A DNA stretch of 64,000 nt. Source: Leuconostoc fallax KCTC 3537. Its GTDB lineage: Bacteria; Bacillota; Bacilli; Lactobacillales; Lactobacillaceae. Shown here one piece after another: positions 56,376 to 64,000 of the stretch (position 1 is the stretch's first letter; the number at the start of each line of letters is the position of its first letter). Below the pieces are notes generated by a model, which saw only the letters and a program-made list of their open reading frames with translations, ran no database searches and was not told where the DNA came from. The stretch lies in assembly GCF_000165675.1 (NCBI RefSeq), contig NZ_AEIZ01000010.1:1-64000 (forward strand), given 5' to 3'. A program made the translations under genes and the position numbers.

Positions 56376-57295
56376 TTAAATTTGATTACAATTTTGGTCA
56401 AATTTGTTCGTTTCAATTTGAATTGTGACATGACTAATGTGGTAAGTATGACGTAATTCTTGAGAAATTTCTTCTAAAATTTGCTGAGATAATTTCTCAT
56501 TTGACACTGACAGATGAACAGTTAGTGCTGCTTCTGTCGTTGAAAGTGGCCAAATATGTAAATCATGAATGTGTGTCACACCTGAATGCGTAGTTAAATA
56601 ATGTTTAACTGCATCTAAATCAACATTATCCGGCACACCATTAAGTGCTAGATTAAAGGTTGACTTGAATACAGACCATGACGTGACCAAAATAATCACA
56701 CCAATAATCATTGACACAATGGCATCGATGGATTGCCAACCCGTGATTTGAATCAAGGCACCAGCGATAATCACACCTACTGAAACACCCGCATCAGATA
56801 ACAAATGAATATAAGCTGTTTTGGCATTGAGATCTTGACCATGATGGTGGCCATGCTCATCAGGTGCACCGGATGCTTTAAATAACATTGCGGTAGAAAA
56901 GTTAATAATAATACCAACTGTTGCCACAATAGTGACCAACCAACCGGAAGTATGCGCACCAGTCGGCATGAGTAGGTCACGAATACCTTCATAAAAATCG
57001 TAATCACAGCAAATAACAGTAAAATTGTATTAAACAAACTCGCTAAAATTGACACATTGTGCCAACCATAGGTATGTTGCTTCGTTGCTTCTAAACCAAA
57101 AACAACAACTGCTAGCCAAGCAATCACAAGCGCCAACACATCACTTAAGTTATGAAAGGCGTCCGCAAACAGCGCTGTAGAATGGGCAATATTAGCGAAT
57201 ACTAGCTCGCCCAAAACAAATAAAATATTGAGTGAAATACCGATAAGATAAGGTGTTTGTTTCATGCTAGGATGTTGCGTTGTATGTTCATTCAT
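56376..57295 (-). pseudogene. Cation diffusion facilitator (zinc/cobalt exporter), frameshifted as read
   Basis: Frames 56777-57295 and 56376-56969 join with one extra base in the A5 run (plus strand) at 56993-56997, giving VITIFYEGIRDLLMPTGAHTSG and about 306 residues. Six membrane helices; metal-site motifs HSTALFADAFHNLSD (helix 2) and AYIHLLSDAGVSVG (helix 5); a His-rich loop DEHGHHHGQD; and the cytoplasmic CDF domain (about 210-295). Likely exports zinc. The intact motifs argue the break is artefactual. Confidence 0.86.
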
Positions 57296-57351
57296 AACGT
57301 CCCCTCACTTTCTATACTAACTTTACTACAATATGAAAAAAATTCATGCTT

Positions 57352-58056
57352 TTACACATGAATTTCTTCAAAAAATTCAACAGCATCCCCAATAACTTGT
57401 TGAACTGGGAATGGTGTATGAATATATTCTAAATTAATAGCAATAATTGGCCTGTCTTTTTGTGCATATTGTAGTAAGCCAGCAAAAGGATATACTTGAA
57501 AACTTGTTCCCACTACCACAATTAAATCAGCCTCTGAAACCCAGCGTACACTTTGTTCAACATCAAAGGGGACCTCTTCGTAAAAAGTAATCGCGGGTCG
57601 CAACAGAGCACCATCTTGTCGATACATGGATTGCATATAATTTTGCCATGGCGTACGTTTTTGATCTTTTGGTGCATACACATCGTACAACGATCCGTGA
57701 AACCGAACCAAATGTTGTTGTGGCGTGTTTGCTTGAACATGTAAATCATCGACATTTTGTGTCACAATCCTAGCGCGCCCTTGTTGTGCAAAGGTTGCCA
57801 TTTTTTGATGAATGATATTAGGCTGCGCGTGTGGAAAGTACATATTATCAATCATAAATTGGTACTGCTTTTCTGGTTCACGTGCAAAAGCTGTTGCACT
57901 CAAAAGGTATTCCGGTCGCAAGCTAATACCATTATAAATACCATTTTTTGAACGATAATCTGGTATACCTGATGCTGTAGACACGCCCGCGCCAGTCATA
58001 AACACAATGCGCTTAGACTGATTAAAAGTTTGTTGAATCTCTGGTGTTACTAACAA
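57352..58056 (-). CDS. Sirtuin-type NAD-dependent protein deacylase without zinc cysteines
   Basis: 234 residues. GAGVSTASGIPDYR, TQNVDDLH and RFHGS are the NAD and catalytic-His motifs, and GTSFQVYPFAG closes the site. The protein contains no cysteine at all, so the usual four-Cys zinc ribbon between HGS and the FYEEVP segment is missing; that region reads YAPKDQKRTPWQNYMQ. The start is a TTG at 58056. The substrate is unknown. Confidence 0.88.
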   Translation of the reverse strand: MLVTPEIQQTFNQSKRIVFMTGAGVSTASGIPDYRSKNGIYNGISLRPEYLLSATAFAREPEKQYQFMIDNMYFPHAQPNIIHQKMATFAQQGRARIVTQNVDDLHVQANTPQQHLVRFHGSLYDVYAPKDQKRTPWQNYMQSMYRQDGALLRPAITFYEEVPFDVEQSVRWVSEADLIVVVGTSFQVYPFAGLLQYAQKDRPIIAINLEYIHTPFPVQQVIGDAVEFFEEIHV

Positions 58057-58109
58057 TTTTATATGCTTCTTTCATATGATATATGGTCAACGCTCAATAT
58101 AAGGTAGGG

Positions 58110-59033
58110 CTAGTTTTTAAATAATGCCTCAACGGTCATTGCATAAATTTCCTTAAAGAAAGCGGGTTTTTGGCTCTCATCATCAGAAAATGTTAGAACA
58201 AAACTGTTCTGTCGATCTGTCTTATTAAGGCCAACATATGCTGTCTTCTTAGTTTGAAAATCCAACATTTCTGAATGAAAAATATCAAAAACTTGTCTCA
58301 CTTCTTGGTTGAGCTGGCGCTTTGACAACACACTTGTTACCGTCACAAACTCATTGGCATTAATTGTTGGCTTTCCCCACTTTGCCAACACTTCGTCCAC
58401 GTGAGTAAAGAGTTGCACTACTTGGCGTCGTAATTGGCGCGAAGAGGTTACATCTGCCTGTAAGATGGGTTCTACTAACTGCTTAGCTGCCGTATAAGCA
58501 ATTGGATATGTTGTTTGTAGCGTTGTTAGAAAATACTTTTCTGGTACGAATTGGGCAAAGACCAAAGCATCAAGCAATGTTAATAGTCGCCACAAACTTT
58601 CATCGTCTAATTCACCATTCTCTGGCGTCAGACTATCTTGAATACCAGCTAAATAAGCCGTAGCTGTTTCACGTGTTAAAATACCTTTTTTAGCCAACTC
58701 TTGGTAAGTAATGGCATGCAATACGACATGATGCAAACGAGTCGCAATTTGGATCAATTGATCATCGAGCCCTTCATCATCAAATGATAATGCAAAAAAG
58801 ACTTGCGGCATAATGTTATTTAAAGTGAGCAACATTTGCAAGAGTTCATTACCAATTTGAAAATCAGCGGCTGTACTATCTTCTAATTCAATTAATAAAC
58901 GTTCACCAAGCACCGATTGATGAATCTGATCTACTAATAATCGACCAGATGCTGGTGCACTATCCCTCACCATAACCGTTCCAGGATAAATTTCATTAAC
59001 AGTATCTAATAATTTTTGAATATTGGGTGTCAT
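58110..59033 (-). CDS. Conserved hypothetical protein downstream of mvaA (IpaB/EvcA-like annotation)
   Basis: 307 residues, soluble, mostly alpha-helical, no known catalytic motif. It resembles proteins labelled IpaB/EvcA family in lactobacilli; that label is from memory and carries no function. The N-terminus MTPNIQKLLDTVNEIYPGTV and an M78 peptidase-like layout of helices are suggestive only. Its ATG overlaps the mvaA stop as ATGA, so the two are co-translated. Confidence 0.6.
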   Translation of the reverse strand: MTPNIQKLLDTVNEIYPGTVMVRDSAPASGRLLVDQIHQSVLGERLLIELEDSTAADFQIGNELLQMLLTLNNIMPQVFFALSFDDEGLDDQLIQIATRLHHVVLHAITYQELAKKGILTRETATAYLAGIQDSLTPENGELDDESLWRLLTLLDALVFAQFVPEKYFLTTLQTTYPIAYTAAKQLVEPILQADVTSSRQLRRQVVQLFTHVDEVLAKWGKPTINANEFVTVTSVLSKRQLNQEVRQVFDIFHSEMLDFQTKKTAYVGLNKTDRQNSFVLTFSDDESQKPAFFKEIYAMTVEALFKN

Positions 59034-60259
59034 GATTTCTCTCTCAATTCATTTAAATATTGCGTTGCAATAGTTGTATCAACGCGCGACAATTGGGTTA
59101 ATTTTTCAGTAAGCTGCGGCACCTCATCTGGTGTGGCACCAATTTGAAGCGCTAAAGCACGGTATTGCATACGCATATGGCCTTTTTGAATACCATCTGA
59201 AACAATGGCACGCAATGCCGCCAAATTCTGTGCCAGGCCAGTTGCCACAATCATGCGTCGTAATTGATTTGCACTCACGCGCTCACCAATAATGCGTAAA
59301 GCATTTTGTGCCTGAGGCAATGCCGAAATCGCACCACCTACAGTGCCAACTGATACAGGTAAAGTCAATGTTCCTTTAAGCTGTTGCTGTTCAATTGACC
59401 AAGTCGCTAATGCCGTATACCCGCCTGTTTTGGCTGCATAGGCATGACCTGCTGCTTCTAGTGCACGCCAGTCATTACCATTTGCTAATGTCACGGCACT
59501 GGCGCCATTAAATAGTCCTTTGTTTTCAGTTGTTGCACGATACACATCGTGATGCCCAAAGTGATTAATAGCGACAATACGCTCAGCGATATCTTGACCA
59601 CCAACAGCTGAAAAAGGTAAGCAGACGGTTGCTGATACCAGTTGTTGTGTTGCGTAATTACTTAAAATACCAGCTAAAATTTGCGTATGAAATATATCAA
59701 AAATCGGTATAATACCGGCTAATATGGTATTCACAATATTAGCACCCATCGCATCACATGTATCAATAAAACAATCAATGCTTGCCATATTGTCAGTAAC
59801 CATGCGTAATTCAATGTTTTTCAAACCACCGCCACGCGCCACAATACTAGGATGTGTTGCCTGTGCTTTGGCAAATATTTCATCTCGATGTGCCGTTAAG
59901 AATACTTGCAGTGCTGTGTAATCAGTAATCTGATGTATTAAAATTTGACCAATCATGGTATTGTCAGTTAATAATTCAGTATGAACACCACCGCCAGCAT
60001 TTAGCATTTTAGCACCATGATTGGCTGCAGCGATAACGCTTGGTTCCTCTGTAGCCATTGGTATGTTATAAGCCGTACCATCTAATAATAGGTGCTTTAA
60101 GATGCCCATCGGTACCGTAAAATTTGACACATAATTCTCAATAATTTGTCCAGAAACTAAATCTTGTGCATTTTTAAGTGCCATCATGACATTTTCGGGT
60201 AAGTTCAAAGTTTCTAATCGTTGATTAGGCGTTAACTCGTAAAATTTTAATTCACTCAT
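59030..60259 (-). CDS. mvaA: Class II hydroxymethylglutaryl-CoA reductase
   Basis: Makes mevalonate for isoprenoids such as undecaprenyl phosphate. About 409 residues starting MSELKFYELTPNQRLETL; catalytic Glu in MATEEPSVIAAANHGAKM, cofactor loop DTCDAMGANIVNTI, and GGAISALPQAQNAL. Class II (bacterial) type, as in other Lactobacillales that use the mevalonate pathway. It overlaps ppx upstream and the hypothetical gene downstream, forming a three-gene unit. Confidence 0.93.
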   Translation of the reverse strand: MSELKFYELTPNQRLETLNLPENVMMALKNAQDLVSGQIIENYVSNFTVPMGILKHLLLDGTAYNIPMATEEPSVIAAANHGAKMLNAGGGVHTELLTDNTMIGQILIHQITDYTALQVFLTAHRDEIFAKAQATHPSIVARGGGLKNIELRMVTDNMASIDCFIDTCDAMGANIVNTILAGIIPIFDIFHTQILAGILSNYATQQLVSATVCLPFSAVGGQDIAERIVAINHFGHHDVYRATTENKGLFNGASAVTLANGNDWRALEAAGHAYAAKTGGYTALATWSIEQQQLKGTLTLPVSVGTVGGAISALPQAQNALRIIGERVSANQLRRMIVATGLAQNLAALRAIVSDGIQKGHMRMQYRALALQIGATPDEVPQLTEKLTQLSRVDTTIATQYLNELREKS

Positions 60260-61178
60260 GTCGATAAGAGAGTAATTCAGCAATAATGCCCTCTCTAACC
60301 CCACTTTCTGAAAAAATAACTTTAGGTGATTGTAATGTCCGCATTAAGTTGACTAATGGTAAAAGGCCACTAACAATAATATCCGCGCGTGATTTCTCTA
60401 AACCAACAATATTCTCACGTTCATATCGTGATAACTGGCATAGCGCATCAAAAATCAATTCTACTGTTTCAAATGGTAATTCATAACCATGAATTTGTTC
60501 AATATTTTCCTCACCAAATTGTTGCCGTGACATTCTGGCTAATGACCGATTAGCACCACCTAATAAAATTACCGGTAATCCTTTTTGATGCGCTAGCCAT
60601 GGTAATGTAGCATATTGTGACAAAATATAACCACAGGCAGCAGATATATCATTCAACTGCGCTTGATTTTCCAGATGAAAACGCTCGGATAGGCTCACTG
60701 CACCAAATGGCAAGCTAACGGTCGCTAAATGACGACCACCTGCAACTGGAATTAATTCCACAGAAGCCCCTCCGGTGTCTAAAATTGTCGCATTTTGGAC
60801 ATCTAATGTTGTCACAACACCAAGATAATCATAGTAAGCTTCTTGATCACCAGTTAGTACTTCAAACATAATACCGGTTTCTTGTGCTACACGTGATAAA
60901 AACATCGCCTGATTGTGCGCCATACGCACAGCAGCAGTCGTAATTGCCTTAACAGTAAGCGGCTGATAATGTGCATAAAGCTTTTGGAACGCTTTTAGGG
61001 CACGAATAGTGCGCATAATTGGTTCTTCTTTTAGCAATAATTCCTCGCCCATGCCTTGTGCAATTCTAGTATCCTGCTTTTCACGCATAATTTCATCATG
61101 AGTGCCATCATCATGTATCTCTTCAACAACAACTCGCAAAGAGTTGCTACCTAAATCAACAATTGCTAAATATGACAT
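60252..61178 (-). CDS. ppx: Ppx/GppA-family phosphatase
   Basis: About 308 residues of the short exopolyphosphatase type: LAIVDLGSNSLRVVV (phosphate loop) at the start, TAAVRMAHNQ near 85, ATILDTGGASVELIPV near 135 and FGAVSLSERF. Degrades polyphosphate or ppGpp. Start MSYLAIVDLG at 61178, four bases after GGAGA. It is followed by mvaA with an eight-base overlap. Confidence 0.88.
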   Translation of the reverse strand: MSYLAIVDLGSNSLRVVVEEIHDDGTHDEIMREKQDTRIAQGMGEELLLKEEPIMRTIRALKAFQKLYAHYQPLTVKAITTAAVRMAHNQAMFLSRVAQETGIMFEVLTGDQEAYYDYLGVVTTLDVQNATILDTGGASVELIPVAGGRHLATVSLPFGAVSLSERFHLENQAQLNDISAACGYILSQYATLPWLAHQKGLPVILLGGANRSLARMSRQQFGEENIEQIHGYELPFETVELIFDALCQLSRYERENIVGLEKSRADIIVSGLLPLVNLMRTLQSPKVIFSESGVREGIIAELLSYRHE

Positions 61179-61252
61179 GTGTTCTCCAGTCACTTACTTT
61201 TTAAATATTCATCATTTCTTTCCAGTATAGCAAATATTGACAACGAAATAAA

Positions 61253-61283
61253 AAATGCTACGTCGTTAAACAACGTAGCATTC
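61253..61283 (-). terminator. Terminator after the MacB-like gene
   Basis: TGCTACGT and ACGTAGCA pair with an inner GTT/AAC stem; the minus strand then reads TTTTTTATTT. Confidence 0.8.
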
Positions 61284-61305
61284 ATTAAATATTTAAGACA
61301 GAATA

Positions 61306-63291
61306 TTAATCCGCGGCCAAAGCATCAATGGTATTCAACTTAGCTGCCTTACGTGATGGCACTAAGCTAGCCAGCAATGCAATTAACAAACTAATAACAA
61401 TCGCGAAAATCACATTACCAATAGATACCTGTACAATGTTAAATTTAATCAAATTATACAAGGCAACATTCATTAGTGCTTGTCCTGCATAAGCTGCAAC
61501 AAGACCTAATACCGCTGAAATCAAGCCAATCAACAGACTCTCATTTGTAAATAAGCGACGAACATCTTTAGAACGAGCACCTAAGGCACGCAATACCCCA
61601 ATTTCCTTTGTACGTTCTGCAACAGACATATACGTTGTCACGATAATCATAATTGCTGAAACAAGTAAGGAAATACCAGCAATAGCAGCTAAGACATACG
61701 AAGCGAGACTTGTAATGGTGTTAATCGTGTCGAGAATATCACCGATTGACATGCCGACAAAAGCACGCTTACCATCAATTTCAATCTGATTGACTTTCTT
61801 CACAACTGACTTTACATTTTCAGCATCGTCAATGCCAATTGTGGCATATGTTGGATCTGTTGTTGCCTTAGCTTTTGCTAATTGGTCTTTAACCGTGTCA
61901 AAACTCATGCTATAAATGGCACCTGATTGTCCACCTTCAGCAATACCTACAACCTTCAACTTATCTTTAATTTGGACAGGTTGATTGTCTTTATTAAAGG
62001 CAAAGTATGAAAATGATACTTCTTTACCAATTAAGCTCTTCCAGTTATCACTATCAATTTGTTGAGCAAAAGTCTTATCAATAACTAATTCATTGTGACC
62101 TGGTTTGTGACCAGCCTTAATACTCTTGCTTGAAAAGGCAGACGTCCAAGTTTGAATTTGTGCGCCTTGTGTTTTCTGCTTACCATACGTAAACGTCACA
62201 TTACCAAATTGATAACCACGCTCTACCTTATCAATATGATTTACTTTTTGTAAACGATCAATATAGTTGTCAGGTAATGTTGCAGCGTTATAATCCGTTG
62301 CCATTGCTTGTGATGTTTCTTGCATCCGCTGAGAAGCCGGCGCATCCTTATCTTCAGTCACATTACGCATAACAGTCGGATAATTAGGATTAGCCAACTG
62401 TGTGACTTGATCGTTAATATATCCTTTAATACCATTACCTAATCCAAGGAATAAGATAACAGAAAAAATACCAATAGCTGAACCTAAAGTAATCAAGAAG
62501 TTACGTAGTTTATTGAAACGCAAGTGATCAAAAGCCATTTGCCATAGTGTTTTTGATGACAAAGGACGAGAAGGTATCCTATCTTGATGCGCTGGTAATT
62601 CAAATTTAGGCTTCAAACTCTTTTCATTATCAATTTTACCGTCAGCCATATGCAAAATACGCGTACCATAGTTGGCAACTTCCTGAGAATGTGTCACCAC
62701 AATGACTAACTTACCATCTTTAGCGATGTCTTCTAATAATTCTAATACTTCGCGTGTGTTAACAGAATCTAACGCACCAGTTGGCTCATCGGCAATAATG
62801 ACATCAGGAGATGAGGCCAAAGCACGCGCAATGGCAACACGTTGCTTTTGACCCCCTGATAGTTGGCTTGGATACTTGTGCATATGTTCAGCCAAGCCAA
62901 CCTTATCGAGTAATTCAGTTGCCTTTTTCTTACGATCAGCACTAGACAACTTCGTCATGTTTAAGCTTGTTAAAACGTTTTCCAAGTTCGTTTGGTAATT
63001 AATTAAGTTAAAACTCTGGAAAATATAGCCTACCGTTTGGCGACGATAAAGATCCAATTGTTTCTCTTGCTTATGATCTAACAGATTGCCATTAACCGTA
63101 ACAGTTCCCTCAAAGTTACGATCCAAGCCACCAATGATATTCATCAATGTTGACTTTCCGCCACCTGACTCACCTAAAATAGAAACAAATTCACCCTTTT
63201 CAAACTTCAAATCAATACCTTTAAGGACAGGAAATTCTTCCTTACCCAAAAAATATGATTTATGTATTGCTGATAACTCTAAAAATGCCAC
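61306..63291 (-). CDS. MacB-like ABC transporter, ATPase fused to permease
   Basis: About 661 residues. The N-terminal ATPase has LGESGGGKST, LSGGQKQRVAIARAL and VIIADEPTGALDS (to about 230). A first helix follows near 270, then an extracellular MacB_PCD domain (about 300-520) and three C-terminal helices forming the FtsX domain. Such proteins act in antimicrobial-peptide or cell-envelope stress export. The start is GTG 63291, eight bases after AAGGGG; a GTG three codons earlier is possible. No two-component system is nearby. Confidence 0.88.
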   Translation of the reverse strand: MAFLELSAIHKSYFLGKEEFPVLKGIDLKFEKGEFVSILGESGGGKSTLMNIIGGLDRNFEGTVTVNGNLLDHKQEKQLDLYRRQTVGYIFQSFNLINYQTNLENVLTSLNMTKLSSADRKKKATELLDKVGLAEHMHKYPSQLSGGQKQRVAIARALASSPDVIIADEPTGALDSVNTREVLELLEDIAKDGKLVIVVTHSQEVANYGTRILHMADGKIDNEKSLKPKFELPAHQDRIPSRPLSSKTLWQMAFDHLRFNKLRNFLITLGSAIGIFSVILFLGLGNGIKGYINDQVTQLANPNYPTVMRNVTEDKDAPASQRMQETSQAMATDYNAATLPDNYIDRLQKVNHIDKVERGYQFGNVTFTYGKQKTQGAQIQTWTSAFSSKSIKAGHKPGHNELVIDKTFAQQIDSDNWKSLIGKEVSFSYFAFNKDNQPVQIKDKLKVVGIAEGGQSGAIYSMSFDTVKDQLAKAKATTDPTYATIGIDDAENVKSVVKKVNQIEIDGKRAFVGMSIGDILDTINTITSLASYVLAAIAGISLLVSAIMIIVTTYMSVAERTKEIGVLRALGARSKDVRRLFTNESLLIGLISAVLGLVAAYAGQALMNVALYNLIKFNIVQVSIGNVIFAIVISLLIALLASLVPSRKAAKLNTIDALAAD

Positions 63292-63368
63292 TAAATCCAC
63301 CCCTTACTTATCGCTTTTTATGTAGTTAAAGTCTAGTATAGCATACACTTTTATTCTATTTACTAGAA

Positions 63369-64000
63369 TTATAGTGACATTGCGCTTGAATGTCCGGGTC
63401 CACCACGATGTGGATCAAAGAAACGGATTGCCGCATTAATGGCGGCCGGTGCTTCACCAAAGCCAATTGCAATCAAATCATTCTTACCATCATAGTAATT
63501 TGCATCCCCGATAACGAAATAACCCGGAATATTTGTTGCCATTTCCTGATTTACAATCATCCCTTGCATGACACTTTCTGGTTGCGCTTGCCAGCCCAAA
63601 ACCGTTTTATTTTCAGAAATAAAACCATAATTAATAATTAAGTCGTCTACAACAATCGTTTGAATATCATCAGGATTTTTAACATGCGCCAAAGTAATTT
63701 CGAGCTTTTGGCTGACTGTGGGCATCACTTGAACCACTCGTCTTGGCGTTGCTTGATCAATATCACTTGCATTTAACGCTTTAACGCTTTGTTCCATCGC
63801 TCTAAACTGTTCGCGTCGATGTATAATTGTTGTCTGATTTGCCACTTCATTAAGCATAACCGCCATATCAACAGCTGAATCACCACCACCAGCAATCGCA
63901 ATATCATGGTTTCGAAATTGCTCAGGATTAGGGACAAAATAATGTACACCATGTCCAACCAATGGCTCAACGCCTTCAATTTGCATTTTACGGGGTTCAA
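63369..64000 (-). CDS. Ferredoxin/flavodoxin-NADP reductase (TrxB-like), C-terminal part, cut by the right edge
   Basis: About 210 residues, open at the window edge. The NADPH-binding loop is IAIAGGGDSAVDMAVML with RRxxFR (IIHRREQFRA), and the FAD-binding end is GYFVIGDANYYDGKNDLIAIGFGEAPAAINAA. The long tail ending SSAMSL is typical of YumC-type ferredoxin-NADP reductases; there is no CxxC in the visible part, against a true thioredoxin reductase. The N-terminus lies outside. Confidence 0.85.
   Translation of the reverse strand, partial: EPRKMQIEGVEPLVGHGVHYFVPNPEQFRNHDIAIAGGGDSAVDMAVMLNEVANQTTIIHRREQFRAMEQSVKALNASDIDQATPRRVVQVMPTVSQKLEITLAHVKNPDDIQTIVVDDLIINYGFISENKTVLGWQAQPESVMQGMIVNQEMATNIPGYFVIGDANYYDGKNDLIAIGFGEAPAAINAAIRFFDPHRGGPGHSSAMSL

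Overview
The window comes from a low-GC Gram-positive lactic acid bacterium. It carries lipoteichoic acid synthase, a sucrose PTS operon, class Ib ribonucleotide reductase, degradative-type HMG-CoA reductase, ComFA/ComFC and many Lactobacillales-type hypotheticals. Protein character and base composition suggest the Weissella/Leuconostoc branch of Lactobacillaceae; genus is inference only. Most genes lie on the minus strand, and there is no rRNA operon, insertion sequence or CRISPR array.

Layout. 0-4.2 kb: TetR N-terminus (cut by the edge), ltaS, a GNAT acetyltransferase, a DUF6681-like membrane protein and a Ser-rich exported protein. 4.4-9 kb: a HAD phosphatase, then busR divergent from the glycine-betaine transporter busAA-busAB. 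9-18.6 kb: MFS transporter, DUF2075 ATPase, DEAD-box helicase, nrnA, dinB, a PAP2-like pseudoenzyme, TauE plus DUF1634, and an LCP ligase. 18.6-22.6 kb: nrdH-nrdE-nrdI-nrdF. 23-26.1 kb: a CNNM/CBS protein and an ABC transporter whose ATPase is fused to an XRE helix-turn-helix. 26.2-29.15 kb: a very AT-rich island with one decayed gene ending in an apparent HEPN domain, flanked by related sequences. 29.2-30.4 kb: rplM-rpsI and tRNA-Lys. 30.4-34.8 kb: scrA-scrB-scrK. 34.9-45.6 kb: glycosyltransferase, clpC, prfB, secA, hpf, comFA-comFC, yigZ. 45.7-64 kb: tRNA-Arg, proBA, an old yellow enzyme, alcohol dehydrogenase, trpS, panE, PAP2 phosphatase, usp, mntH, a CDF transporter, a sirtuin, ppx-mvaA operon, a MacB-like ABC protein, and a ferredoxin-NADP reductase cut by the right edge.

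At least ten genes, including essential trpS, prfB and nrdE, are each split by one missing base in an A or T run of five or six. The uniform pattern points to homopolymer under-calling in the assembly rather than real gene decay, so I report these as single genes over their full span. The nrdE site also matches a canonical -1 slippery heptamer.

The clearest regulatory logic is: BusR (c-di-AMP type) over overlapping divergent promoters; LacI/CcpA-type operators on two near-identical sucrose promoters; a Rex-like box at the alcohol dehydrogenase promoter; and an L13-type mRNA leader before rplM. The best candidate for an undescribed system is the AT-rich island at 26.2-29.15 kb with its HEPN-like protein.
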